Part shown: positions 11,216 to 21,485 of the stretch, in pieces
How positions within the stretch are numbered: the first letter of the stretch is position 1
Layout: each line of letters starts with the position of its first letter
Origin: Microdochium bolleyi
Taxonomy: Eukaryota; Ascomycota; Sordariomycetes; Xylariales; Microdochiaceae
NCBI GenBank assembly: GCA_001566295.1
Contig: KQ964251.1
Location: 1,227,377 to 1,291,376 of the forward strand
DNA: 64,000 nt
Direction: 5' to 3'
Notes under the pieces: generated by a model
The model's database searches: none
Seen by the model: the letters and a program-made list of their open reading frames with translations, nothing else
What the model was told of the DNA's origin: nothing
Program-made: the position numbers and the translations under genes

Positions 11216-12281
11216 ATGTACCGAAGGGGACCCCAGAAGTCTACACCAGCCAGCGTGCAGTGCCAGAAATGTTTGAAACGAGATAAGTCGTCTAGCTTCC
11301 ACACATCCAACCGAGCAACGTTGCTGACCTCCCCTGAACGTCACTACACCTATGAATGCAAAGCCACGGCCCAGGAGCGGCCCTATGTCCCTCGGCCTTC
11401 TCGTACTCAGCAGCTGTTCAATCCCAAACTCGTGCCGAAGTTGACCAACGAGGTGCCGCCCGCTCCGGAGAAGAAGTAGGTACCCCCCTGACCCAGAACC
11501 CGTTGCCCGTACTTCTTATACTGACCGTTGTCTGCTCAGGGAGGGTCTTGCTGACCAGATATTGGCTCAGCGGGAGGTTGAGAGGGCTAAGAAGCGGCGC
11601 TTGGAAGGCGATGCGGACGTAGATGAGCTACCAAAGCGGCAAAGGTCTGCCTCCTTTGACTCGGTCTCCACCGTCTCAACAAATGCTGGTCCTTCTTCCA
11701 AAGGCCTCCAGCAGAGACCTTCCAGGTCGCCTTCGCCTGCACGCGATCGTGGGAACCATCGTGTATCCCGCAGCACGTCACCGCTCCGGAATGCGCCGCG
11801 GGCGAGGTCTAGATCTTCTGTATCCGAGCGGAGCTATAGCCGCGATCGCTCTATGAGTCCCGAGCGACCGGCTCGCAACCGAAGCTTTTCTCCACAAAGG
11901 CAAGATGAGCCTACTGGGCAGCGCGGTCGTGACCACAGCCCCGAGCAAGACCAGTTGTACTCTCGAGATGTCTCGCTCGGTCGCGAGCAAATTCACAACG
12001 TGAGAAGGCGTAGGCGCTCACCGAGCACGAGCATGTCACCGCCTCCGCAGAATCGTCGCAGGTTGCGATCAAGATCTCCTCAGCAGCGCGGCAGGCAGGA
12101 CAGGGATGCGCAGGGTCAGCGTGGAAGGCGCTCCAGTTCGAGCCCCAGGCAACGAGGCCCAGGTCAATCGCCAGCAGAACAGCAGAGAAGGCCACCTCAA
12201 AGACAGGTACCTCGCGAGCGCAGTCTTAGTCCCTTCTCAAGGAGACTTGCACTCACGCAATCGATGAACACGCAACGTTGA
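11216..12281 (+). CDS. ZCCHC10-like zinc-knuckle protein with RS-rich tail
   Basis: Probable nuclear RNA-binding or splicing-related protein. Proposed exons are 11216-11282, 11340-11475 and 11540-12281, about 314 residues. With intron 11283-11339 removed, the N-terminus reads QCQKCLKRGHYTYECKA, a perfect CX2CX4HX4C zinc knuckle (C16, C19, H24, C29), followed by AQERPYVPRPSRTQQL, which matches the fungal ZCCHC10-type domain. That intron has AT-AC ends; if it is kept, 19 residues are inserted between the second Cys and the His. The second intron (11476-11539, GTAGGT...CAG) is canonical. Residues 75-314 are Lys/Arg-rich then RS/RSRSP-rich, as in splicing regulators. The gene runs convergently into the Cwf18 gene 240 bases on, so both relate to pre-mRNA splicing, though this may be chance. 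Confidence 0.82.
11283..11339 (+). other. Putative AT-AC intron (57 nt)
   Basis: Begins ATAAGTCG and ends CCTGAAC, with a GCTGAC branch-site match whose A is 12 nt from the 3' end. These are the features of a normal fungal intron except that the terminal dinucleotides are AT and AC. Its removal joins CGA-G to GT-CAC and creates Gly-His at exactly the zinc-knuckle position. There is no AG acceptor between the branch site and the conserved HYTYEC block, so a GT-AG alternative is not available. The length is a multiple of three and the intron has no stop, so retention would stay in frame. Confidence 0.7.
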
Positions 12282-12520
12282 GTCACCGTAGGCACCTGAG
12301 GTGGCCAAAAATCCTGTTGTACACTATTAGCCATTCTATGCTTAAGCATCTTAATCTCGATATATATATTGTAAAGCGACCTTTCCAGAGTTGTTCTCAA
12401 ACTCGGAGGTCCACAAGGTGTCCATTTTCCAGCCAACGCCACGCAATGCAGTAATAACAAGTAAAGTCCTTGGGTTGCCGCTCAAGTAAACTCAGTCACG
12501 CCTCGCACAATTGTAGTCAA

Positions 12521-13237
12521 TCAAACCAGATCCTCGTCCAAAGTACCTCTTCTTCCCTCCTCCTCCTCTTCTCTTTCCCTTTGTCTCAATCCCTCCACGA
12601 GCGCGTCTCCATCCACATTGGCACCGTCACCAATCACGGCGCTTTCCGTGGTGCCCTGTGTCGAGCCTGCCTTTGCAGAGTTGACGATCCTCTCCCTGAC
12701 GAGCTTGGCGATAGCATTGTCGGTCCGCACGTTCAGGATCTCAAGTTTCTTGTCGAGGTCGCGCTTAAGGTCCCAGTTGGGCTTCTTGGGCTGCAGCTTG
12801 AAAAGGTCGATGCCCTTGTCGGCGTCCTTGGCGTCCTCCGCAGCTTTAGCCCTGAGCTCCCTCTCGACCTCGGCGGCCTGCTCCTCGAGCGTAGGGCCCT
12901 CCATGCCTAGTGTTGGTGGGGCCTCGAACCCGAGCTTCGCGCCGCGCGATTCCGGGTCGTAGTTGCGCCCGCTGATGTGTCTTAACGCGAGGTTGGCTTC
13001 GTCCTCGCTCTCCTGCTCCGCTGTTCCCGGGCCGTCTCCCATGATCTCGTCCTCTGGCTTGCCATCGCGCTCGCTCTCGCTGCCCGTTGCGGGTGCCGGT
13101 GCCGGCGCGGAGGCTTCGCGGTCGGACTCTGGTGCTACGAGCTCATCGGTGGGTTGTTTGCGCTTGAGGGTCTTGAGCTTGGCGAGGCGAGCTTTGCGGT
13201 CGTCAGACGCGGCGCTCAGGGATGCGAGGGACGACAT
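12521..13237 (-). CDS. cwf18: Spliceosome-associated protein Cwf18 / CCDC12
   Basis: Component of the activated spliceosome (NineTeen complex-associated) of the cwf18/CCDC12 family. Single exon, 238 residues. The diagnostic C-terminal block is intact: LFKLQPKKPNWDLKRDLDKK, then LEILNVRTDNAIAKLVRERI. Upstream is the family segment ALRHISGRNYDPESR with EAPPTLGMEG. The N-terminus is a short coiled coil (SDDRKARLAKLKTLKRKQ), and residues 35-85 are Ala/Pro/Glu-rich and disordered. ATG 13237 was chosen because the MSSLASLSAASDDRKARL start fits the family; an in-frame ATG at 13273 would add 12 residues. It shares a divergent promoter with the PPR gene. Confidence 0.92.
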   Translation of the reverse strand: MSSLASLSAASDDRKARLAKLKTLKRKQPTDELVAPESDREASAPAPAPATGSESERDGKPEDEIMGDGPGTAEQESEDEANLALRHISGRNYDPESRGAKLGFEAPPTLGMEGPTLEEQAAEVERELRAKAAEDAKDADKGIDLFKLQPKKPNWDLKRDLDKKLEILNVRTDNAIAKLVRERIVNSAKAGSTQGTTESAVIGDGANVDGDALVEGLRQREREEEEEGRRGTLDEDLV

Positions 13238-13809
13238 TTCGACTGTCGACTGTCGATTGTCGGGTCTCCTCAAATGAGTTGCGGTGTCGGGCGAGGCTGG
13301 TCTGTCTTTGACGGCTCAATGTCGTCGAAACTGGCAGGTGTGATTTGTGGAGTGTGTTTGCTCAGGGCCTGTCGCGCAGTGTCAATTGCCTACCGTTGTC
13401 AGCCCGCCTTGGAACTCCGCTGCTACGCGGGTGCGCATGCTCCCTCAAAAAAGTTCGGCCGATAAGCGCGATAAATCTACATGCTCGTGGGGAAAGCACG
13501 ACCCCGACAATGCTAACCACAAACTCCCACGAAGTCTTCAGCGAACAAGACTCTCGGACTTCAAACCGCTCTGACCACTTTGACCGGTCTTCTCGAACAT
13601 TCAGCGCAGTACTCCCATAAGCACCCTCGAGATCGAAGTCCAGCTGCTGCAGCTGCCGAGACCGGCACCCCTCCCCTTTCGACCCACCGACGCTGGGAAG
13701 GTCTGTCAGCGGTGTTGCTTCACCATGCCGCGACATATAGACGCTTCTTAGTCTCGAGCACGGCGCTGCGCATGGTCGCACCGATATCGGCTTGTCTGCC
13801 ACCTCGATC
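13238..13809. promoter_or_regulatory. Divergent promoter, Cwf18 / PPR gene
   Basis: About 570 bases between divergent starts. No gene was seen; short unconserved frames only. The PPR frame is open a few codons upstream (from a TTG at 13792), but the first ATG is 13810. Confidence 0.5.
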
Positions 13810-16500
13810 ATGGCAAGCTCTGGACTCTGCCGGCAATGCATCGCTCGCATTCCCCGAACTCATAGCCTACATGGCTATCGCGCTCGGTTCCCGCCAATAA
13901 CACCGACGGCACGCTCGCACACGCAGTCAGCTGCTGCTTTTGCGCCGACGACATCCGATACTCTGCCGACGGATTTTATATACTCTGAGCGGACAGAGCG
14001 AGACGACCAGCACTCTAGCACTTTGATGGGCACCACGGAGCCGCGCACAGCACAACCACATCAGCAGCAGGCAGTTCATGTCGTAAAGCCGCCTAGGTCA
14101 AACCACTGGGATGGGCAAATCAAGAAATTCGTGCTGGAAGCACCAAAATTCAGGAAGATCTGTCTCAGGGAGCGTGAGGAGGACCAAAACTCCCTTTCGG
14201 CTCGAGAGCTCAAAGCAAAGATATTTGCTGCGGAAGGCGTCTACGACAATATCCATCGGGATCTTAAGGAAAGCTACGGCTTGACTAACTCCGAGCTAAG
14301 CCAGACTATATCGCAACTTCAGAGGTTACTGTGGGGAGAAGCGAAGGAAGCAGCGATGAGGAAAATCGACCGGTTTCACTTGTGGAAATCGGACTTCTCG
14401 TACTACATGTCACAGATCGGCAATCCATCTCCGCCAAAAGACTCCCACGACCCCAATATCAAGGAAATGGTCGAGTTATCAGAGAACAACACTACACTGT
14501 TTGAGGCATTCTGGCGGCGTCTCGACCACCATCGACAAGAGTTGCTCTTTCCCTCGATGGTAGCTTGCTCCATGTCTTCTCGGCCGGTTCCTCTCCTCGC
14601 CCTTGTCCGGCTTACATTCGACCCGGTTTCGTGCCCCAATTACATTCTTGAGGATATTGTCTACTTCCTTGATCGGTATAGCGAAGTTGTGGGCTCCCCA
14701 AAATCATCCCACAAAAGAAACGACGCCATCAAGGTTGCTGATTTCTTGGCTCGACACGCGCCTTTTCGATATGTACAACTGAGCCAGACGTCTCTTCGCC
14801 ATATCGTTTTGCGAAACTCCCTTGACAAAGCCTGGGGTTACTATCAAAAGTCCGCCAAGTTGGGTCAGCACTGGTCACACAACACACTTCTGCACCTGGC
14901 CAGCCGACTTGCCAAATCGTCTGGTCACAAAGTGCAAGCCATGCAGGTCTTTTCACATATGAAGACCTTGGAGGGGTTTGACATCAATTCGCCAGAGGCA
15001 GCCAGTGTATGCACATCGCTCCTCAGCATCCCTAAGGAAGGGCCGCAGCCTGATGGACTAGCCGAGCCAGACAACCTGTTCAGGTTTCTACTCGACCTCG
15101 GTTTCAATCCGAACCTCATAAGCTGGTCTGCTTTGATGCATAACTTCTGCAAGCGAGGTCATCTCGACACGGGCTGGAAGGTATTTGATATGCTGTGCCA
15201 GCAGGGTTTTCAGCCTGACGCGCAAGCACTCTCAATATTGATGAACAGTGCCAAGATCGAGCATGATGTACAGTCAGCACGGAATATTCTGCGCATGGCG
15301 ATTGCCAGCAAAAACTGGTCGGCTGGGCTGATCAACAACTTTTTGGCTACGCTCTACACCGCCGCCGAAAGTCAAGTACGGATCGGGAGACGACAGCGGA
15401 AGTCCAACAACGCCTGGCGTCCCATGGTTCAGCTCTACTCAAAGTTCTTCCAACTGGCGCCATTACAGAAGCTCACACTATTCCCATTGGAAAATATCCT
15501 AGCATCACGCGACGCCGTCTGGGGCCGGGACACTGAACTCACCAACCTGGCGGCGTCTGTTAGGCCGGTGCGGGACTCCGAGCTTATGCAGCCAGATAAC
15601 AACACGTTGATCTTGATGTTCACGGCTCATATGCGCTCGATACAGAACCCCATCGCGCTGCGAAGATACTATCGGCTCTTCCAGCGTCTGCAGCAAGTTC
15701 GAAATCCCCTCGTTATGGCGATGCTTCGAAAACATGGCACTCGCCTACATGACTGCTTCGTGCAAGCGTTTATGCAATTCGAAGCTACGGTGCCCTTTGC
15801 CTTGGAGATCGTGTTTCGTATGCTGCGGCGTGGACGGCAAACACTGAAGGACGAGAGCCAGAGATGGAAATACCAACCACCATCTGCGCATACGTGGACG
15901 ATCCTCATGAACGGCTTCAAGAATCACAAGAACGCCACCGATGCTGCGAGGACCCTGGACTTGATGATCCGGGTCGGCGGCGCCCAGCCTACCGCGGCGA
16001 CCTGGAATGTCCTACTCGGTGCCTACGCCCGGCAGGGTCGTCTCCGAGCCGCGGTGGAGATCGTGAGCTGTCGTGAAGCAGCTGGTTTTGCATCCGGAGA
16101 ACGGACCGTGGAGTCGTTCAGGTTCTTTAGCGAGCGGCAACGAAATCGCATGATTGAGCTTCTGGACGCCCAACGCAAGAAGCTCGCCGCCGCTGCGGCG
16201 GTCCGCAGCTTTGACGAGAGGCAACCTACCGAAGGAAAGTTATCGACCTCCGAACAGCACGAGCGCATTCTAGATCTCCTCAAGATGGTTCTGCCTGCAA
16301 GGGAGATTGCAGAGGTCACTGGAGAAGCCAGGCATGTCGAGGGTTTCACTGACCTGCAGCACGCCAAGCTGGTCATCTGGAGAATGCAAAGGCGTTGGGC
16401 TCAGCTTGCGGAGTCTCGTCCGAAACGGCGGTCGATGAATTGGAAGCACGCCAATGTCTTGCGGCTCCAGCGGCAGGCAGCAGCCTTACGAGGTCTATGA
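13810..16500 (+). CDS. Pentatricopeptide repeat (PPR) protein, probably mitochondrial
   Basis: Single exon, 896 residues. The first 60 residues are rich in Arg, Ser, Ala and Thr and poor in acids (MASSGLCRQCIARIPRTHSL), consistent with a mitochondrial presequence. PPR-like helical pairs are visible at about 435-470 (LISWSALMHNFCKRGHLDTG, KVFDMLCQQGFQPD), about 692-728 (HTWTILMNGFKNHKNATDAA) and about 730-760 (TWNVLLGAYARQGRLRAAVE). Such proteins bind specific organellar RNAs and act in processing, stability or translation. The large size and uninterrupted frame are typical of fungal PPR proteins. I cannot assign it to a named ortholog such as a cya-5 or Aep type, and its RNA target is unknown. 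Confidence 0.85.
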   Translation: MASSGLCRQCIARIPRTHSLHGYRARFPPITPTARSHTQSAAAFAPTTSDTLPTDFIYSERTERDDQHSSTLMGTTEPRTAQPHQQQAVHVVKPPRSNHWDGQIKKFVLEAPKFRKICLREREEDQNSLSARELKAKIFAAEGVYDNIHRDLKESYGLTNSELSQTISQLQRLLWGEAKEAAMRKIDRFHLWKSDFSYYMSQIGNPSPPKDSHDPNIKEMVELSENNTTLFEAFWRRLDHHRQELLFPSMVACSMSSRPVPLLALVRLTFDPVSCPNYILEDIVYFLDRYSEVVGSPKSSHKRNDAIKVADFLARHAPFRYVQLSQTSLRHIVLRNSLDKAWGYYQKSAKLGQHWSHNTLLHLASRLAKSSGHKVQAMQVFSHMKTLEGFDINSPEAASVCTSLLSIPKEGPQPDGLAEPDNLFRFLLDLGFNPNLISWSALMHNFCKRGHLDTGWKVFDMLCQQGFQPDAQALSILMNSAKIEHDVQSARNILRMAIASKNWSAGLINNFLATLYTAAESQVRIGRRQRKSNNAWRPMVQLYSKFFQLAPLQKLTLFPLENILASRDAVWGRDTELTNLAASVRPVRDSELMQPDNNTLILMFTAHMRSIQNPIALRRYYRLFQRLQQVRNPLVMAMLRKHGTRLHDCFVQAFMQFEATVPFALEIVFRMLRRGRQTLKDESQRWKYQPPSAHTWTILMNGFKNHKNATDAARTLDLMIRVGGAQPTAATWNVLLGAYARQGRLRAAVEIVSCREAAGFASGERTVESFRFFSERQRNRMIELLDAQRKKLAAAAAVRSFDERQPTEGKLSTSEQHERILDLLKMVLPAREIAEVTGEARHVEGFTDLQHAKLVIWRMQRRWAQLAESRPKRRSMNWKHANVLRLQRQAAALRGL

Positions 16501-17202
16501 ACACCAGGAAAGTCTTCTGACTGAGATGTATCAAGAGATGCTGGTTGTAACAATATTGTATTGGCCATTGGCTGGGGAAGATTGGCGATTGTAATTGGGT
16601 ATATAGCGCGGCATGACGAGCATATGTGGCGTTTGGATGAAGCATTTTAACACTTGTACATTTATCATAAAGCCATACACATCAGCCGACATACAAGCAA
16701 TAAATATGCTGCTCGCGCGCAGGCTTGGAGTCAACTGTCCATTGCGCACGTCGACATACACAGACGTTGTTGCACGGCCGACTGTCTGGGAGGTGACGAT
16801 GCTGTAAACGGCAATATCTCCGCCGTCAAATTACGCTTATGGGGCCGCGCCGGGAAGGCGGGCGCCGCACTTGCCTTTCCGGATTTTCTCCTTCTCCACG
16901 ACATCGACGACAAACCTCGCCGTGGAATGCTCGCGTAATCTTGAGATCCCTCCAGAAATAGCGGGCCGTGGAGAACTGGATACGTGCTGCTCGTGAGTTT
17001 CGCTGCCAGAGTATCGTAAAGGGGAATCCTCCACTAATTTATGGTAGGTCACCATCGACCGCAACTTCAAGACCTCGCCTGGAACCTCCCCCAGGCTCTG
17101 ACACCTGAGCACGTCCCCGTGTCCCTCGCGGCAATTGACTCTTGTCTCGCAGCTCCTCGTAGAGTAAGGAAGCTCCAAGGATAACCAGTCTCATCAGCCA
17201 CC
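16501..17202. other. Intergenic: 3' of PPR gene and promoter of PHS1
   Basis: Tandem arrangement. An AT-rich 3' UTR is likely in the first 150 bases, and the remainder is the presumed PHS1 promoter and leader ending in cagccaccATGG. No other gene was seen. Confidence 0.5.
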
Positions 17203-18265
17203 ATGGCCTCTACAAAGAAGCAGCAGCAGCGCCCATCGTCTGGGGCGTCGCCGGCAGACTACTACTTGATCTTCTATAACCTCGTCTCAGCCTTGACCTG
17301 GGCGTACATTCTACACGGCACCGTCGCCGCCCTCCTCGCCCACACGCCGTCCGGGGACTGGGCCGCCGGCAACGCCGCGGTCTGGCGCTCCCTGCACGGC
17401 GTCGCGCTCGCCACTGAGACGGCGGCCGCGCTCGAGGTGCTGCACGCCGCGCTGGGCCTCGTGCGCGCCAGCCCCTTGACCACGGCGCTGCAGGTCGCGG
17501 GCCGGAACACGGTGCTCTGGGCCATCGCGCGCAACTACCCGGACATCATGGAGCACGGGGTCGGGGCCGGGTACGCGACCCTGCTTCTGGCGTGGAGCGC
17601 CGCCGAGGTCATCCGGTACAGCTACTTTGTGGTCGCGCTGGCGGGCAAGATCCGCGGCGGCGGAGGGACGGATGTGCCTCGGTGGTTGGTCTGGATCCGG
17701 TAAGTCGTGAATGCTTCCCGGTGGTTGCTTAGCTCGTCCCGCTGTCCCCGTGTGGCTCGGGCGAGATTTCGCGTTCTTTCCTTAGGCCAGACCACTGACG
17801 CACGAGACCTCCCGCCTACGTACAGCTACTCCATGTTCATCCCGCTCTACCCGGCCGGCATCCTCTCCGAGTGCTGGCTCATCTACAACGTCATTGAGCC
17901 GTCCAAGCAGCGCCAGGCGTACTACCAGTACCTGCTCTGGTTCGGCCTGCTCATCTACATCCCTGGTATGTTCAAATACAGTGTCCCGTCCACACGACAT
18001 AACGATCCCTCACCCTGTTCCCGCAATGGAAAGAGGGAAAACCCCCAGACAACGAAAGACGATCCCCGCCTCCCTTCCGGCGCTCGCCATGTTGCGTGTT
18101 GTGCCCATCAGAGTTATTAAATGGGAGCTGACTTATCTTACCTCCACGTTCCCCATGGGGGACGCGGAAATAACAAAAATAGCATCTTATATTCTCGGCA
18201 CGCACATGTTTGCCCAGCGCCGCAAGGTCCTCCGCGGTAGCGGCAAGGCTGGCAAGCACGCCTGA
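17203..18265 (+). CDS. PHS1: Very-long-chain (3R)-3-hydroxyacyl-CoA dehydratase (Phs1/PTPLA)
   Basis: ER membrane enzyme for the third step of fatty-acid elongation, dehydrating 3-hydroxyacyl-CoA to trans-2-enoyl-CoA for sphingolipid and VLCFA synthesis. Exons 17203-17699, 17826-17965 and 18183-18265 give about 239 residues. Several hydrophobic segments are visible: LIFYNLVSALTWAYILHGTV, ATLLLAWSAAEVIRYSYFVV and YYQYLLWFGLLIYIPASYIL. The active-site block FIPLYPAGILSE supplies Tyr174 and Glu181, spaced as in the yeast enzyme (Tyr149/Glu156). The last exon encodes only about 27 residues, ending basic (QRRKVLRGSGKAGKHA), compatible with a cytosolic ER-retention tail. The last intron is unusually long for this window (217 nt), ends TAG, and is set by frame and by the family tail GTHMFAQRRKVL. 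Confidence 0.92.
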
Positions 18266-19395
18266 GCAGAGCAAAAAATTTGTTCATAAACTCACTCTTC
18301 CTCAAGCTGAGGGAAGAAAGGGGGAGGAAAGGGGACTTCGTTCGATAAACCCGCTCTTCGTGAGCAAGGCCACATCCTCAACACCGGCCATCGCCAACCA
18401 GATGCTACTACGAACCTGTACCACGCGAACTTAGTCTGAAATCTTCGTGGGGGAGGGGGAGGGGAGGGGGTTTGCTGCACCATCGTGCTGACTCGTCAGC
18501 TCATGGTCGCGAGCAGGAGTATATATAGATATACAAGTGGCAGCAGGCAATGGGGTGGGTGAGAGACACGGACACAACGACCATCACCTGAAGCACAAGG
18601 ATTGACACTATACGAAGTTTGTGTTCACGGATTTGCTCGGTGGAGAAGAGAACTCTGGACAAGAGCAGTCCCTGAACTGGAGGACCAAATAGCAAAACCA
18701 AGACCGCATGAGAAGTCCTTCCGCAAGAATATGCGTGTAGCATAGAGACGACAAAAGATGAAGTGTATATAATGGTGTATATAGGTATCAACAACAGATC
18801 CCAAGCCATGTCCAAAAGAAAAAGGTTGGCCGGGCATGCTTGAAAACAAACAAACAAAAGCAGAAATAAGAGGTCTTCCATCATCCACTCATGAATTAGC
18901 CAACCCAGGCAGAAAGTCGAAAACACCTGCCGCCTGCTTCCCTCCTTTTTCTTCCTTCTTTGCTGATGATATCTAGACAAACAGACGCTTTGAGCCGATC
19001 CGCGAGCAGAGAACAAAAATAGAAAGAACACTGATCATCCCGAATCAAATCGTGCTAGACTTTTCGCCCCGTGCAAGCACACAAAATATCGCTCTCCGTA
19101 CAAGATAAGAAAAAGAACGCCCCACAGACACTGCCAGAGTGACTTCTGCTCCCCTATGCGAGGTCACCTCTCGCCTGCTATTACATAGAAACACAAATAT
19201 TCAATCATGGGACCTCAACTGGGCACGCGTCGTTCGAGGGTGCCATTGGGGTGTCGGCGACCATCTAGAAGCGGGCGATTGATACCCACAAGATATTGAC
19301 CCCAAGAGTATCGCCAGGAGTTGGTGGGAAGTACTCCCCGTAACGTTGGGCGCTCGTCGATAAGGAGCGAAGTTTTGGCACTCATGCTTCTCTCT
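18266..19395. other. Convergent 3' intergenic (PHS1 / zinc-cluster acetyltransferase)
   Basis: About 1.1 kb, AT-richer than the genes, with a G-rich stretch at 18450-18472 and an ACAA repeat near 18845-18857. No recognisable gene or RNA; probably two 3' UTRs. Confidence 0.5.
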
Positions 19396-21485
19396 TCAAG
19401 CAGTCGAGTTCCTAATAATCCTGATCGGGTTGCCCGCGGCGACCGTGAAAGCAGCGACATCCTACACCAATGGGGTTAGTGACCTGGGAGCCTCTCTGGC
19501 AAGGACACGAAGGACAAAACTTACTCTTGTGACGATCGAGCCGGCGCCGATCGTGGCGCCGCGACCGATTCTACGCCCAGGCAGAATGGTCACTCCACCA
19601 CCGATCCACACGTCGTCCTCGATATACACTCTCTGGCCGGTCTGTGTGCTCCGGCTGCCGTGTCGTTGCGAAGGGTCGGTTGAGAGCGCTGCGCCGTAGA
19701 TGCTGACGTTGGGGCCGATGTAGCAGTTGTTGCCGATGCTGACCTCGCACGGGTCGAGGATCGTGCAATTCCGGCCGATGAACACGTTATTGCCAAGTCT
19801 GATATTGTACCCGTAGTCACACGTAAAGGGTGCCTCGACGACCACATCGACACCCATCCGGCCTCGACTCGTGACCGGCGATACTTGGTGGGCAGCTAGG
19901 TTGATGTTCTCCTTAGGGTCGAGGATGTCGCCGAGGAGCCGCATCTTCTCAAGATGAGACACGCCGGCGACAGGGTTCATCGCGTTGTTGAACCGCCAGC
20001 ATGCGGCGCTACAGCGCTGCCGCTCCAGCCTCAACTCCTCGTCCGTCGGCAGATATCTTTGCCCAGCAAGCATCTCCTCCTTCTGAGTCCGAGTTCTCGC
20101 TTGCAGGGAATGTGTCATGGCAAGCGGGGACGGCGCATACGCACTGGAGGCTGGCGCGAGATGACCATTCGGACTGAGCGTGTTCATCCGTGGTAGTGTG
20201 CTCGGCCATAGATCGTCCCGACGCGGTGTGTCAGGGTGAGCTGTCTTAGGCTCTGCGGTTTGTGGGACGTCATGCAGTGAGGCGACCCGTGGAAAGTCGG
20301 TGGCCGATGGCGGCGCCATGGCACTCGCAGGGGTCTTCAACGTGGTTGATTTGCTGACCGCGCTGATGGGAGTGGCATATGCGTTAGCGGCTTGTGTAAA
20401 GGCCGACACTGGCTTGATCTTGCCCTCTGGACTGGTTACAGACGTTGTAGGGATAGTCGTGGGTCGTTCATCAAGGACTTGAGCCGGGGCCGGACGGTCG
20501 GACGGAAAGTTAGTCTGAAGAGTCGGGCCGCGGAAGCCCGGTAACGAGTTGCGCTTAACCGGAGGATGTGGAGTGTACGTCGTCTGCTGCTGCGGCATTC
20601 CGTAGGCCCCAGGTGGCACATATGACGGATCTTTGGACTCGAGCGGGATTGCGGCAGGTTTGGTCTCCTCCTTGTATCCCCTGCCTCCATTGGGATGGCC
20701 GTAACCGTGACAGACAAAGCCTCCGCGGTTGCAATTCGTACCTATGCCTAATTAGCTGCCCGCTATACACAGAGGAGAGCAATCGAAGGACAGTCGCGGT
20801 ACGTACATTCCGGTTTCGTCTCGTCACACTTCTTCTTCCTCCGCCGGCAGGTGTAACAGCCTGTCTTTGTGCGGTGGCTGAAATTCCGCTTTCTTTTGCT
20901 TGGATTCGAATGGAGAGAAGTGTCGTTTCTGTCCTGGTCGTTGCTGCCGCCGTAAGCCATCATGCTGCCATCGTCCTCAGGGCTTGAGACCGTGTCATCT
21001 AGATCCTCCACATGGATCGTGTCCTCTTCTTGAACCACATCCCTCCCACGGTCGTTGAGCTGGGTGCGCGGAACTGAGGCAGACCCCGGGCGTCGCTCGT
21101 GCGGTGATTGCTCGTCGGCAGAATCTCTTGCATTCCATGCTTGTCGAGCCCTTGCTCCGTCATCAGCCCTCCGCGCCTCTGTAGGGTCTGCAGACCCGAA
21201 GTGAACAGTCCGGGAATTCCCCCTTGCATGTGATTTGCGATGACCGTCTGGATTCCGGGCACCATCAGGCGAGTCAGATCGCTTGCGCTTGACCGAAAAC
21301 TCCGTTTCGGGGTCTCCGCTATAGAGATATTGACCGTACGCCCGATCTGGAGAAGTTGGACCATGCCTGCTTGAGACTGACCCGTCTATCTTGCCCAGTT
21401 GCAGCCTGTGAGGCGATGGCAGCTTCTCTGTGTGCCCGGCGGAGCTCCTGGAGTCACCTCCATTCAGGGCAGTGAACGTCGTCAT
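19396..21485 (-). CDS. Zn2Cys6 zinc-cluster protein fused to maltose/galactoside-type O-acetyltransferase
   Basis: Exons 21485-20807, 20741-19525 and 19461-19396 give about 653 residues. Residues 1-200 are disordered and Ser/Asp/Arg-rich. A complete binuclear cluster follows with Cys 210, 213, 220, 227, 230 and 237 (spacing 2-6-6-2-6), preceded by KRKRNFSHRTKTG; splicing rejoins the split Cys227 codon. Residues 245-430 are Pro/Thr-rich linker. From about 445 comes a maltose-acetyltransferase N-terminal helix (KEEMLAGQRYLPTDEELRLE), then hexapeptide left-handed beta-helix repeats (GNNVFIGRNCTILDPCEVSI, GNNCYIGPNV, VWIGGGVTILPGRRIGRGAT), ending AAGNPIRIIR. It would be a DNA-binding protein carrying an acetyl-CoA-dependent O-acetyltransferase fold. 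Similar fusions are known from other filamentous fungi. The substrate, and whether the enzyme part is active, are unknown. Confidence 0.9.
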
